Source: Affinirhizobium straminoryzae (GTDB lineage Bacteria > Pseudomonadota > Alphaproteobacteria > Rhizobiales > Rhizobiaceae). Taken from it: 64,000 bases of DNA. The notes beneath the pieces were generated by a model that searched no databases, was not told where the DNA came from, and saw only the letters and a list, made by a program, of their open reading frames with translations. The stretch covers positions 1 through 64,000 of the forward strand of contig NZ_VJMG01000017.1 of NCBI RefSeq assembly GCF_007004135.1. The letters are read 5' to 3'. Both the position numbers and the translations under genes were made by a program. Position 1 is the stretch's first letter. The number at the start of each line of letters is the position of its first letter. Shown one piece after another: positions 42,872 through 51,058 of the stretch.

Positions 42872-43480
42872 ATGGCTTATGATCAGCGCGAAACGAAGGA
42901 ATGGCTCCGGGCGGTGGCGCGACACTTCAATGTGTCGCCCTCGCAATTGGCGTTGAATTCCGGCATCGCGGCATCCACGCTGACGCGCTATCTCAACGAC
43001 ACCACCAACACGGTCGGCATCAGCCAGTCATCGCTGGAGAAGGTGTCGCATTATTCCGGCTTCCGCCCGGGCCAGGTGCCGGGCCGCTCGCGCGGCCTGT
43101 CGGAACCGGATGTCCTGCCCTATGCGCAGGATGATGACCACAAGCCCAAATGGGTCGAAGCCGCCGTCGAGGCGGCCCGGGCGGGCAAGAATGGCGTGGA
43201 AGCCTGGGTCATGAAGGGCGCCGCGCTCGATGGATTGGGCGTCATGCCCGGCGATATCGCCATCGTCGACCAGAACCGCAGGGCAAAGGCGGGCGATATC
43301 GTCCTCGCCCAGATCGTCGATCACACGCTCGGCGCGGCCGAAACCGTGTTGCGGCTCTATCAGACGCCGTTCCTTGTCACCCACAGCATGCGCCTTGGCC
43401 CGCAGCGGCCCGAGCAGGTGGATGATGACCGGGTGTCGATCGCCGGCGTCGTCATAGCGACCATCCGCCTGCAGCACTGA
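42872..43480 (+). CDS. CI-like prophage repressor with degenerate S24 domain
   Basis: 202 residues from the ATG at 42872. The N-terminal HTH is at about residues 20-45 (NVSPSQLALNSGIAASTLTRYL). The C-terminal domain has the shape of LexA/CI S24 peptidases (WVMKGAALDGLGVMPGDIAIVD ... AKAGDIVLAQI). The nucleophile Ser of the usual GDSM motif is Ala (A118), and the usual V-K-R-L Lys is Leu (L160, VLRL). It should bind operators and hold lysogeny, but probably cannot cleave itself in an SOS response. A terminator follows at 43504-43540. Confidence 0.85.
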   Translation: MAYDQRETKEWLRAVARHFNVSPSQLALNSGIAASTLTRYLNDTTNTVGISQSSLEKVSHYSGFRPGQVPGRSRGLSEPDVLPYAQDDDHKPKWVEAAVEAARAGKNGVEAWVMKGAALDGLGVMPGDIAIVDQNRRAKAGDIVLAQIVDHTLGAAETVLRLYQTPFLVTHSMRLGPQRPEQVDDDRVSIAGVVIATIRLQH

Positions 43481-43503
43481 ATTTCCTCCCCATCGCCGTC
43501 ATG

Positions 43504-43540
43504 AATGCACCCGTCCGCCGTGCGCTGTCGGGTGCATTTT
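43504..43540 (+). terminator. Terminator after the repressor gene
   Basis: AATGCACCCG (43504-43513) pairs perfectly with CGGGTGCATT (43529-43538) around a 15-base loop, followed by TTCGCG. It separates the repressor from the xis-like gene group, which therefore needs its own promoter. Confidence 0.7.
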
Positions 43541-43579
43541 CGCGCATGGATATCATGATGGCGACTTAGGACATTTTTA

Positions 43580-43690
43580 ACATGAACGCACGCTAATGTG
43601 CGTGATCAGCATAATGTGCAAATTGTGCTTGCTGAAATAAGCAAAGATGCTTATCAATATGCAGCAGGATGATTTGCAGAGGATGCTGTC
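43580..43690 (+). promoter_or_regulatory. Repeat-rich promoter region before the xis-like gene
   Basis: It contains two copies of TAATGTGC (43594-43601 and 43612-43619) and the palindrome ATAAGCA...TGCTTAT (43637-43654), similar in its ATAAGC half-site to the cI/cro palindrome. An AGAGGA ribosome site precedes the ATG at 43691. Probably the operator and promoter of the rightward gene group. The repeats have been read, but their function is inferred. Confidence 0.5.
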
Positions 43691-43978
43691 ATGCAACTGG
43701 AACAGAAGCTGGTCGGCTTGCCCGAGATCTGCGCCGCCTTCGGCGTATCGGAAGCCTGGGTGCGTCGCCACCATCGCCGCCTGTCGCGCGAGAAGGGCAT
43801 GCCCGAAAAATGCTCCATGGGCTGGGTCTGGCCGCGCAAGCGGTTCGAGGATTGGATCGACGGCGCCTATGGCCGCGCCGCGATCGAGGAGGCGGAAGAG
43901 CCCGCCGCCCGCGTGCCCACCATGATCGCCAACCAGAACCAGCGCCTGCGTGCTCGCTATGCGAGGGCAGGGGCATGA
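43691..43978 (+). CDS. Excisionase-like HTH protein
   Basis: 95 residues. The N-terminal half is a MerR/Xis-type winged helix: KLVGLPEICAAFGVSEAWVRRHHRRL, then MGWVWPRKRFEDWIDGAYG, which resembles the wing and last helix of phage excisionases and AlpA-type proteins. The C-terminus is basic and flexible. As first gene of the rightward group that ends in the integrase, a directionality factor is plausible. Confidence 0.65.
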   Translation: MQLEQKLVGLPEICAAFGVSEAWVRRHHRRLSREKGMPEKCSMGWVWPRKRFEDWIDGAYGRAAIEEAEEPAARVPTMIANQNQRLRARYARAGA

Positions 43979-44190
43979 CGGAAGATAAGTTCTGGTACGT
44001 CTACCATCCGCACGGCAACGCTCCCAAGTTCCGGCATTTGACCTACACCAGCGCCCGTGAAGAAGCGCATCGCCTGGCGAGGGAAAATCCGGGCTGTGAG
44101 TTTTTGGTCTTGGAGGCCGTGTATGCGGCCATCCGATGCGACGTGCAAGGTCGCGTTCTTCGGCCAGTCGATGATGGCATTCCGTTCTAG
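43975..44190 (+). CDS. Small phage protein, widespread family
   Basis: 71 residues from the ATG at 43975 (ATGA overlap). KFRHLTYTSAREEAHRLARENPGCEFLVLEAV is the core of a short family found in many phage genomes (pattern H-T-Y-x-x-A-x-x-E-A-x-R-L-A). No known function. A 13-base gap and its own ribosome site separate it from the next gene. Confidence 0.65.
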   Translation: MTEDKFWYVYHPHGNAPKFRHLTYTSAREEAHRLARENPGCEFLVLEAVYAAIRCDVQGRVLRPVDDGIPF

Positions 44191-44203
44191 AAGGGGCAGC
44201 AAG

Positions 44204-44464
44204 ATGACTGACAATCAGCAGGATCTTTCCGTCATCGTCCGTGCGCTCAGCCAGCACCAGCGCGGATGCTTGGAGGCGGTTGATCATTTCAAATTCCAGA
44301 AGATGACCGCTCGCGGCGGCTGGGCCGTGGGCGCGCAGCGTTACACGCTCGAAACCATCCGGGTGCTGCGGCGCCACGGCCTGCTGATCGTGCATGGCGG
44401 CCGCCTGCAGCTGACCCAGTCGGGCAAGCTGGCGCTGGATCGCATCCGGGAGAAGCAGCCATGA
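44204..44464 (+). CDS. Small winged-helix-like phage protein
   Basis: 86 residues from the ATG at 44204 (AAGGGGC upstream). TLETIRVLRRHGLLIVHGGRLQLTQSGKLALDRI looks like the second half of a winged helix: recognition helix, then a beta hairpin, then a helix. Probably DNA-binding. ATGA overlap with the following gene. Confidence 0.55.
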   Translation: MTDNQQDLSVIVRALSQHQRGCLEAVDHFKFQKMTARGGWAVGAQRYTLETIRVLRRHGLLIVHGGRLQLTQSGKLALDRIREKQP

Positions 44465-44745
44465 AGCCGCGCGACCTGATCCACCGGCTGGAGCAGCTGG
44501 GCGAGGATATGACCGATCTGCAGCGCCGTCTGCTGGATGACCTGAAATCCTATGCCACGGCCTCGGAAGAGTATTTGTCGGCCGTCGAACGGCAGATTGA
44601 ACGCGCAGCGCTTGCCAATGCCTCTGTCGTGGCGGAGGCGGCCTGGGTGCTGCACGAGGCGGAGGCGGATGCCGCCGCCACCCTGCGGGCCCGCCTGTCG
44701 CGCTCGGCCGCCGTGGCCTCCGGCTATCGGGGGTGCCTGCAATGA
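44461..44745 (+). CDS. Helical phage protein of unknown function
   Basis: 94 residues, almost entirely helical and Ala/Glu/Arg-rich with coiled-coil heptads (LIHRLEQLGEDMTDLQRRLLDDL). No family is recognised. It overlaps the genes on both sides by four bases. Confidence 0.5.
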   Translation: MKPRDLIHRLEQLGEDMTDLQRRLLDDLKSYATASEEYLSAVERQIERAALANASVVAEAAWVLHEAEADAAATLRARLSRSAAVASGYRGCLQ

Positions 44746-44894
44746 GCCCGATGAGCGCCCTGCAGATCGCCATGATTGTCGTGCCGCTGATCGCCGGCCA
44801 GGCGCTGGTGCTGGTCGCGATCGCCGCCATCAACCGTTTCTGGCAGCGGAAAACCCCGCCCGTCTGCCGGAAAGGCGGGCCGGACGACGCCTGA
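44742..44894 (+). CDS. Very small membrane protein
   Basis: 50 residues, ATG at 44742 overlapping the previous stop (ATGA), stop at 44892-44894. One transmembrane helix (about residues 7-31, LQIAMIVVPLIAGQALVLVAI) and a basic tail with one Cys (RKTPPVCRKGG). Coupling makes translation likely; the function is unknown. Confidence 0.55.
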   Translation: MSPMSALQIAMIVVPLIAGQALVLVAIAAINRFWQRKTPPVCRKGGPDDA

Positions 44895-44976
44895 AGGCGT
44901 CGGGCGGATCTCCGGCCCGCCATCCCTTTTCCCCGTTCCCCCGGGCTGACGCCTCCTCCCTGGTCAGCCCCATCTT

Positions 44977-45020
44977 CCCCGGCGGCGCATGTTCTGCGTA
45001 TCGCGCCGCCGGGGGCTTTT
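44977..45020 (+). terminator. Strong hairpin terminator before the XRE regulator
   Basis: CCCCGGCGGCGC (44977-44988) pairs perfectly with GCGCCGCCGGGG (45003-45014), 12 bp with a 14-base loop, followed by GCTTTTG. It ends the small-gene group and isolates the regulator and integrase genes. A smaller hairpin (GGGCTGAC/GTCAGCCC) lies just upstream. Confidence 0.7.
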
Positions 45021-45051
45021 GTCTTCTGCCAACCCAAGCAAGGAGCATGTC

Positions 45052-45483
45052 ATGACCAAGACCCCGCATCCCGATGATGTCATCGTCGGCGCCAACCTGC
45101 GCCAGCTGCGCATGCGCAAGGGCGCCAGCCAGGAGAAGCTGGCCGAAAATCTCGGCATCACCTTCCAGCAGGTCCAGAAATACGAGAAGGGCACCAACCG
45201 CGTGTCGAGCTCGCGCCTGGTCGCCATCGCCCGCTTCCTGGGCTGCACGCTGGAAGATCTGTTTGCCGGCACGGGCACCGATGCCGCATTGGGCAGCGCG
45301 CCCGCTTCGCCGCACCACAGCGCCCAGGCGCTGCGCCTCGTCACCGCTTTTGACCGCATCGAGGACGCCGCCACCCGCCGTCACGTCGTCGGCCTGGTCG
45401 AAGCGCTGGCGCCGTCCTTCTCCCTGCCGCTCGACACCCAGATCGGCGGCGGCATCAATCACCAGATCTGGGGCGCGGCATGA
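45052..45483 (+). CDS. XRE-family transcriptional regulator
   Basis: 143 residues from the ATG at 45052 (AGGAG upstream). The N-terminal 65 residues are a clear XRE/Cro HTH (GANLRQLRMRKGASQEKLAENLGITFQQVQKYEKGTNRVSSSRL). The C-terminal 70 residues resemble rhizobial regulators that carry a helical tail (ALRLVTAFDRIEDAATRRHVVGLVEAL). It is the fourth likely DNA-binding protein between repressor and integrase, and shares its unit with the next two genes. Confidence 0.85.
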   Translation: MTKTPHPDDVIVGANLRQLRMRKGASQEKLAENLGITFQQVQKYEKGTNRVSSSRLVAIARFLGCTLEDLFAGTGTDAALGSAPASPHHSAQALRLVTAFDRIEDAATRRHVVGLVEALAPSFSLPLDTQIGGGINHQIWGAA

Positions 45484-45650
45484 TCCTGCATGTCTACCTC
45501 GACGATGAAACGGTACTGCGCCTGCGCATGCTGGCGCGGGAAATGGATCGCACCATCGCGAGCCTGGTGGAAAGTGCCGCCGCGGAGGCAGCGCTTGCGG
45601 CCTTCCGTCATCGGCAGGATGATCCGGCGCGCAGGCAGGAAGGTCACTGA
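45480..45650 (+). CDS. Ribbon-helix-helix-like small protein
   Basis: 56 residues, ATG at 45480 overlapping the previous stop, TGA at 45648-45650. MILHVYLDDETVLRLRMLAREMDRTIASLVESAAAEAAL has the beta strand, helix 1, turn and helix 2 pattern of CopG/Arc-type ribbon-helix-helix proteins. It may regulate the integrase gene, which begins two bases after its stop. Confidence 0.6.
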   Translation: MILHVYLDDETVLRLRMLAREMDRTIASLVESAAAEAALAAFRHRQDDPARRQEGH

Positions 45651-45652
45651 TC

Positions 45653-46861
45653 ATGGCAAAGACCACCACCCCCAAAATCCGTCACGTCGCATGGCGCGAG
45701 GGCCGGCCGCGCTTTGTGCCGGCCAAAACCCTGCGCGAGCAGGGCTTCAAGGGCAAGGATCTTCGTCATGATGATGGCCGCTGGTTTTCAGAAGGGGAAG
45801 CGCTCGATTGGTCGCGCGCCTTCTCCCGCTCGCTCGAGGAAGATCAGAAGCGGGGCGAGCAGGGGAAGACGGCCGCGCCGCGCAAGCCTGCGCATCCGCA
45901 GCCGGCGACGCCGGTGGTGCGGCGCACCGTCTATCCGTTGTCGCGCCTGTTTGAGGATTGGTTGCAAAGCCCGCGCGTTCGGGCCAAGGCGCCGGCCACG
46001 ATCAAGGATTACCGCCAGAAGAGCCGGGTGATCGAAACGCATGATCCGGATCTCTGGGCCTGCGAAGTGGCGGCGCTCGATCGTCCCATCTGCTATGGGC
46101 TCTATGAGGATCTGTGGCGCGAGCGCGGCCTCGCCACCGCCCGGGGCGTGCTGACGGTGCTCGGCATCGCCATCAAGTGGGGCCTCAATTCCGGCCGCAT
46201 CCGGGGGCTGGCCTTCAATCCGGCGCGCGATCTGGATATGAAGCAGCCGCCGCCCCGCGCGCGCTTCCTCACCAAGACGGAGTTTCTGGCCCTTGTCGAG
46301 GCGGCCGAGCGCCTTGGCCGGCCGGATATGGCCGATGTGTTTTACACCGGCGTATGGACCGCCCAGCGCCAGGCCGATCGGCTGGCGCTGAAACTGTCGG
46401 CCGTGCGCAACGGCCGCTTCATCGTCAGGCAACAAAAAACCGGCGCGATCGTCAACGCGCCGGTTGCTCCGGAATTGAAAAAGCGCTGGGACCAGGCGGC
46501 CGAACGGCGGCGCGGCCGCGATATCCGCTCTGTCTTCGTGCACCTTAACGAGGCCACCTGGGCGCCGTGGAACACCTACACCTATCGCAACCTCTTCGCC
46601 GAGATCCGCGAGGAGGCGGCCCGTCAGGTGCCGTCCGTCGCCACGGTCCAGGAAAAGGATTTCCGCTCCACCGGCGTCACCTGGATGGCGCTTGCCAAGC
46701 TCACCCTGCCGGAAATCTGCGCCGTCTCCGGCCACTCCCTGCAGGGCGCCACGCTCATCCTTCGCCACTATCTGGCACTGCACCCCGAAATGGCCACCAC
46801 CGCCATCGGCCAGCTGGTCGAATGGTACGAGGCGGGCGGCAACGCGGAGCTAGCGGTGTGA
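45653..46861 (+). CDS. Tyrosine integrase of the prophage
   Basis: 402 residues; integrates at and excises from tRNA-Lys. The N-terminal part includes an arm-binding-like segment (residues 1-90). A core-binding SAM-like domain follows at about 95-190. The catalytic domain has the first Arg in VWTAQRQADRLAL (near 250), then DFRSTGVTW in place of the usual H-x-L-R, SGHS, and the Tyr in ILRHYLALHP (near 375). The His of box II is replaced by Asp, a variation known in this superfamily. It is next to attR, as expected. Confidence 0.9.
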   Translation: MAKTTTPKIRHVAWREGRPRFVPAKTLREQGFKGKDLRHDDGRWFSEGEALDWSRAFSRSLEEDQKRGEQGKTAAPRKPAHPQPATPVVRRTVYPLSRLFEDWLQSPRVRAKAPATIKDYRQKSRVIETHDPDLWACEVAALDRPICYGLYEDLWRERGLATARGVLTVLGIAIKWGLNSGRIRGLAFNPARDLDMKQPPPRARFLTKTEFLALVEAAERLGRPDMADVFYTGVWTAQRQADRLALKLSAVRNGRFIVRQQKTGAIVNAPVAPELKKRWDQAAERRRGRDIRSVFVHLNEATWAPWNTYTYRNLFAEIREEAARQVPSVATVQEKDFRSTGVTWMALAKLTLPEICAVSGHSLQGATLILRHYLALHPEMATTAIGQLVEWYEAGGNAELAV

Positions 46862-46883
46862 GGCTGGAACGGCACCAGAACGG

Positions 46884-46906
46884 AAAAGCCTCACGTGAGG
46901 CTTTTT
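46884..46906. terminator. Palindromic terminator after the integrase
   Basis: Bases 46884-46905 are a perfect 22-bp palindrome (AAAAGCCTCAC/GTGAGGCTTTT) followed by TT. It can act in both directions, ending the integrase transcript and shielding the prophage from transcription of the tRNA gene. Its right arm is part of the repeat shared with the left flank. Confidence 0.8.
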
Positions 46907-46970
46907 CCAGCCTCAAGCCTCACAACCGATGTGTCAGCGGATTGTTGCAAGTCTTGGATTTCTCTAGATA
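46891..46970. repeat. Imperfect direct repeat inside attR (partner of 9968-10048)
   Basis: A diverged copy of the chromosomal sequence downstream of tRNA-Lys, carried by the phage. It differs from 9968-10048 at about nine positions, so the phage probably picked it up in a different host strain. Confidence 0.8.
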
Positions 46971-47050
<80 letters not shown>

Positions 47051-47300
47051 ATCCCCGTTTCAGCGCCTCGTTTCCGGCGGCGCCGTCGGTGTGAGGGGGC
47101 GTATAAAGGGGAAGTTTGGGGTTGTCCAGCGCCCTTTTCAAAAAATCTTCGTCTTGGATTGCGAAAATTATGCACCGCACACCAAAACGCCCGGAAAACA
47201 AGGCGTTTTGGCAATCGAAAAAAAACGCATGCGTTTTGAGGAACTCCGAGGCTAGGCTGGCGACTTGATGAGATGTCCATCATGACAGGGAGGATGAGGG

Positions 47301-47795
47301 GTGATGACCATTCAGGACGACATTGCGCGGGTGCAGGAGCAAGAAAAGATTCTGCGTTTTGACCGCTTCGATCTCGACAGCGCCTGGTCGGTCTGCGCGG
47401 ATCTGCGCCGGATGGCGATGGAGCGCGGTTACGTGCTCTCGGCGGATCTTCGCATCAACGGCATGCAGGCGGTCTATTTCGCGCTGCCGGGAGCCAAGCC
47501 TGATTTCGAATACTGGATCTACCGCAAGCGCAACCTCGTACACCGCTTCCAGCGCTCTAGTTACGGCATCGGCCTCGAGCTGAAGGCCGAGGAAACGACG
47601 CTGGAGGCGAAGTGGGGGCTTGCGACGACGGAATATGCCTCGCATGGCGGCGGCTTTCCGATCCATGTCAATGGTGTTGGCTGCATCGGTACCGTCGTCG
47701 TGTCCGGGCTGCCGCAGCGCGAGGACCATAATCTGGTTGTCGAGGCGCTGGCCCGCCATCTGGGGCTTGACGACAGCGGACTGCGGCTGCCGTGA
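47301..47795 (+). CDS. UPF0303 family protein (HbpS/GlcG-like fold)
   Basis: 164 residues, soluble. Family signature: DLDSAWSVCADLRRMAMERGYVLSADLRINGMQ in the N-terminal half and HGGGFPIHVNGVGCIGTVVVSGLPQREDHNLVV in the C-terminal half, which is the conserved core of the HbpS-like fold. Some relatives bind heme or small acids; the ligand here is unknown. Two adjacent ATGs (47301, 47304) follow GGGAGGATGAGGGG. Confidence 0.85.
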   Translation: MMTIQDDIARVQEQEKILRFDRFDLDSAWSVCADLRRMAMERGYVLSADLRINGMQAVYFALPGAKPDFEYWIYRKRNLVHRFQRSSYGIGLELKAEETTLEAKWGLATTEYASHGGGFPIHVNGVGCIGTVVVSGLPQREDHNLVVEALARHLGLDDSGLRLP

Positions 47796-47807
47796 GGGCA
47801 TTCGGAT

Positions 47808-47840
47808 GGCAGGCCGGTTGGACGGAGCAACCGGTCTGCC
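47808..47840. terminator. Bidirectional hairpin between convergent genes
   Basis: GGCAGGCCGGTTG (47808-47820) pairs with CAACCGGTCTGCC (47828-47840), 13 bp with one G-T position. It lies between the UPF0303 gene and the GlsB-like gene, whose stops face each other. No T-run, so termination strength is uncertain. Confidence 0.5.
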
Positions 47841-47852
47841 GTCCTGTGGTGT

Positions 47853-48104
47853 CTATCGGCGGATGAGGCGACCGAGTGCAATAAGGATGCAGGCGCCGAT
47901 GAAGCCTGCAATCAGATAGCCGAGCCAGCCGCCCAGCATGATGCCGAAGGCGCCGAGAATGGCATTGGCGACGATGGCGCCGACGATGCCGAGCAGGATG
48001 TTCATCAGCACACCCATGTTGCTTTTCATGAACTGCTCTGCGAGCCAGCCGGCAATGCCGCCGATGATGATGGCTGCGAGCCAGCCGATCCCTGCCTGTT
48101 CCAT
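47853..48104 (-). CDS. GlsB/YeaQ/YmgE family stress-response membrane protein
   Basis: 83 residues from the ATG at 48104. Three hydrophobic helices: IGWLAAIIIGGIAGWLAEQ, GVLMNILLGIVGAIVANAILG and YLIAGFIGACILIALG. The Gly-rich pattern GGIAGWLAE...GVLMNILLGIVGA is the family signature ('transglycosylase-associated'). Small inner-membrane protein, commonly induced by acid or general stress. Function not known in detail. Confidence 0.88.
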   Translation of the reverse strand: MEQAGIGWLAAIIIGGIAGWLAEQFMKSNMGVLMNILLGIVGAIVANAILGAFGIMLGGWLGYLIAGFIGACILIALGRLIRR

Positions 48105-48312
48105 GACCTTACCCTCCGGTTGGACGTTGCGTGTTCCTTGGCGTTCGGTGAACGTGCGGGAAACGCCAATGTTCCGGAACGGGCATCGGTCATAGTTCTG
48201 CCCATCCGGGCGATTGAAAGGAAAGGCTCGCCGAATCATGGCCGGCGGCGCTTTTCTTTCGGCCCCGTTGAATTTATGGACTGGTCCTCACCAGCACGAG
48301 GTTTGCCCGTTG

Positions 48313-50883
48313 ATGCGATCTGCCTTCCCGTCCCTGTCCGGTGCCCTTCGCCTTTTCCTCGTTCTTCTGCCGTTCATGGCAGCGGGGGCAGGCGCGCAGG
48401 AACAGCAGCCCGTGGTCTCGACGCCGCCTGCCGCGGCCATGACGCCTGCGGGAGTTGCGAACGGCGCGGCCGCCGCGCCGTCGGCGAAGCCTGAGGAGGG
48501 GTCGCTCGGCAATCCGGATTCCCGATCGGTGGCCATGCAAGCGGCCATCGAGAAGGCGCGCGCGCAGCTTGCGGCGCTCAGCGAGGAAAAGTCGCGCGAT
48601 GCGGAGGAGGATTTCCAGCTCGCGGAGCTGAAGCTGAAGGCGGATGATCTGGCCGCCCAGCTTGCCCAGCACATGGCCGATATCCGCGACAGGCTGGGGC
48701 AGATCCAGGCCCGCATCACCGAGATCGGCGAGGCGCCGCGTGCCGGCCAGCCTGCGGAAGCGCCGGCGGTCACCGTCGAGCGCAACCGGTTGATTGCAGA
48801 ACGCAACGAACTCAACGCCGTCTCCAGCGGCGCAAGCGAGATTGCGGCTGCCACTGGAAAGCTCTCCGCCAGCATCACGGAAATGCGTCGTCGGCTTTTT
48901 GCCGAGCATTTGCTCAAGCACACGGACCTGTCGCTGGATGTGTTCGTAGACGCGGGCACCGCCTTCCTCGATGAGGTGCATACCTTCCGGGATGCGCTCT
49001 CCGGTTGGCTGAGCTTTGCCTGGAAGTTCAAGAAGCTGCAGTTCCTGTCGGCCGTGGTGCTGTCTCTCGGCGCCGCCCTCGTCTTCCTGGTCGGCGGCTA
49101 TCGCCTGTTTGGTCGCATGGTCAACCGCAACCTTCAGATGGAGGATCCGCCCTATATCACGCGGCTCTCCTTCGCCTTCTGGTCGCTGATGGTGCAGACG
49201 GCCTCCCTGACGGCCTTTTTCATCTCCAGCTTCTTTTTCATGATGAGCTTCAATGTTCTGCGTCTGGATGTGGCGCCGATCATCGGGGCCTTCTTCGGCT
49301 TTCTCTGGCTCGTCTTCTTCGTTGCGCGTCTCAGCGCGCTGGTCTTTGCGCCTGATTATCCGAACTGGCGGCTGGCGCGGGTCACCAATCATGGCGCACG
49401 CCAGCTCTACTGGCTGATCGTCAGCATGGCTGTGATCAACGGACTGGATTATCTGCTCGGCCAGATCAGCGAGTCGCTCAACTCGCCGGTGGTGCTCGCT
49501 ATCGTCAAGAGCCTGACGGCCTCCGTTCTGATCGGCCTGATCCTGATCGTGATGTCTTTCCTCAAGCCGCTTCTGCCGGAGGACCGGCAGATGGACGGTC
49601 AGGGGCGTCCCTTTCCGCGCGGCATCCCTGCGCTGCTGCGCCTCGCCGGCCTTGGCCTCATTCTGTGCGTGCTCAGCGGTTATCTCGGCGTGGCGCGCTT
49701 TGCCGCAACCCAGATGGTGCTGTCCGGCGCCATGCTGGTGACCATGTATATCGGCATTCTCTCGGGGCGCGCCGTCGGCAAGCAGGGCGGTTTCGCCAAG
49801 ACGGCCTTCGGGCGCTATCTCGCCGAGCGCTTCAGGCTGGGCGAGGTGGCTCTTGACCAGATCGGCCTTGGTGCCGGGCTCAGCATCAATGGCCTTGCGC
49901 TTTTGTTCGGCGTGCCGTTGATCCTGCTCACCTGGGGCTTCCAGATCCAGGATATCCAGAGCGCTGCCTTCCGGCTGTTCACGAAGATTTCGATTGGCAG
50001 CATCTCCATCTCGCTGGTCGGTATTCTCGGCGGCATCCTGCTGTTTTTTGCGGGCTATGCCACCACCCGCTGGGCACAGAGCTGGATCGATCGCAACGTG
50101 ATGGCGCGCAGCCATGTGGATGCGGGCGTGCGCAACTCGGTGAAGACCGGCATCGGCTATCTCGGTGTGGGCCTTGCGGTGGTGATCGGCGTCTCGGCGG
50201 CCGGCATCGATCTCTCCAGCCTTGCGCTGGTCGCCTCCGCCCTCTCTGTCGGTATCGGTTTCGGCCTGCAGAACATCGTGTCGAATTTCGTCTCTGGCCT
50301 GATCCTGCTGGTCGAGCGGCCGTTCAAGGTGGGCGACCACATCGTCACGGGTACGACGGAGGGAATCGTCAAGCGCATTTCCGTCCGCGCCACCGAGATC
50401 GAGACCTTCCGCAAGCAGTCGATCATCGTGCCGAATTCTGAGTTGATCAACGCATCCGTCGGCAACTGGACGCATCGCAACCGCGTCCAGCGCGCTGAAA
50501 TCCCGGTGGGCGTCGCCTATGAGGCCGATCCGCAACGGGTGATCGACATTCTCATGGAAACGGCGCTTGCCATGCCCGGCGTACTGCGCAATCCGGAGCC
50601 GCACGTGGATTTCCTGGGCTTTGGGCCGTCCTCGCTGAATTTCGAACTGCGCTTCTTCCTGTCCGACATGAGCGAGGGCATCGGCGTGCGCAACAAGGTG
50701 CGCATGGACATCCTGAAGCGCTTCCGCGAGGAGGGGATCGACATTCCCTATCCGCACCAGGATGTGAAGATCCTGGGCACAGTCACCACACGGCCGGAAG
50801 GACGCGGCGGCCAGCCATTGCAGCCCGCGTCGCAGGTGGACAAGGAGACGCCCGGGGAAGGGGCAATCGAAGGCAAGGCCTGA
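48313..50883 (+). CDS. MscS-family mechanosensitive channel with DUF3772 N-terminal domain
   Basis: About 856 residues from the ATG at 48313; an upstream ATG at 48214 is in frame but would precede the signal peptide (LRLFLVLLPFMAAGAGAQ). A periplasmic coiled-coil domain (about residues 60-210, DUF3772) is followed by about ten transmembrane helices. The MscS core lies near the C-terminus: SLALVASALSVGIGFGLQN is the pore helix TM3, followed by VERPFKVGDHI of the beta domain and PNSELINASVGNWT. It protects against osmotic downshock. Single gene. Confidence 0.88.
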   Translation: MRSAFPSLSGALRLFLVLLPFMAAGAGAQEQQPVVSTPPAAAMTPAGVANGAAAAPSAKPEEGSLGNPDSRSVAMQAAIEKARAQLAALSEEKSRDAEEDFQLAELKLKADDLAAQLAQHMADIRDRLGQIQARITEIGEAPRAGQPAEAPAVTVERNRLIAERNELNAVSSGASEIAAATGKLSASITEMRRRLFAEHLLKHTDLSLDVFVDAGTAFLDEVHTFRDALSGWLSFAWKFKKLQFLSAVVLSLGAALVFLVGGYRLFGRMVNRNLQMEDPPYITRLSFAFWSLMVQTASLTAFFISSFFFMMSFNVLRLDVAPIIGAFFGFLWLVFFVARLSALVFAPDYPNWRLARVTNHGARQLYWLIVSMAVINGLDYLLGQISESLNSPVVLAIVKSLTASVLIGLILIVMSFLKPLLPEDRQMDGQGRPFPRGIPALLRLAGLGLILCVLSGYLGVARFAATQMVLSGAMLVTMYIGILSGRAVGKQGGFAKTAFGRYLAERFRLGEVALDQIGLGAGLSINGLALLFGVPLILLTWGFQIQDIQSAAFRLFTKISIGSISISLVGILGGILLFFAGYATTRWAQSWIDRNVMARSHVDAGVRNSVKTGIGYLGVGLAVVIGVSAAGIDLSSLALVASALSVGIGFGLQNIVSNFVSGLILLVERPFKVGDHIVTGTTEGIVKRISVRATEIETFRKQSIIVPNSELINASVGNWTHRNRVQRAEIPVGVAYEADPQRVIDILMETALAMPGVLRNPEPHVDFLGFGPSSLNFELRFFLSDMSEGIGVRNKVRMDILKRFREEGIDIPYPHQDVKILGTVTTRPEGRGGQPLQPASQVDKETPGEGAIEGKA

Positions 50884-51058
50884 CGTGTCCAAGCCCTTGC
50901 AGTTTTGTCGCTTGTCAAATTTGGTCTCGTCGCGGCAAGCCGTGCGCATGTCGTAAACAGGCGTTTGGCCAAACCCGCGGAACTGCATAGTCCGCTCGAA
51001 AAGCTATGCATGGGCGCCGGCCAGCCGCGCCCGTTTCGTCCAGAGGGGATTTTGCTTC

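Noticed and set aside
48274..50988. 904-codon open frame antisense to the MscS-family gene
   Set aside because: The plus-strand frame has a clear domain order, signal peptide and helices. The antisense frame is His/Gln/Asp-rich and low in structure, as expected from GC-rich codon use read backwards.
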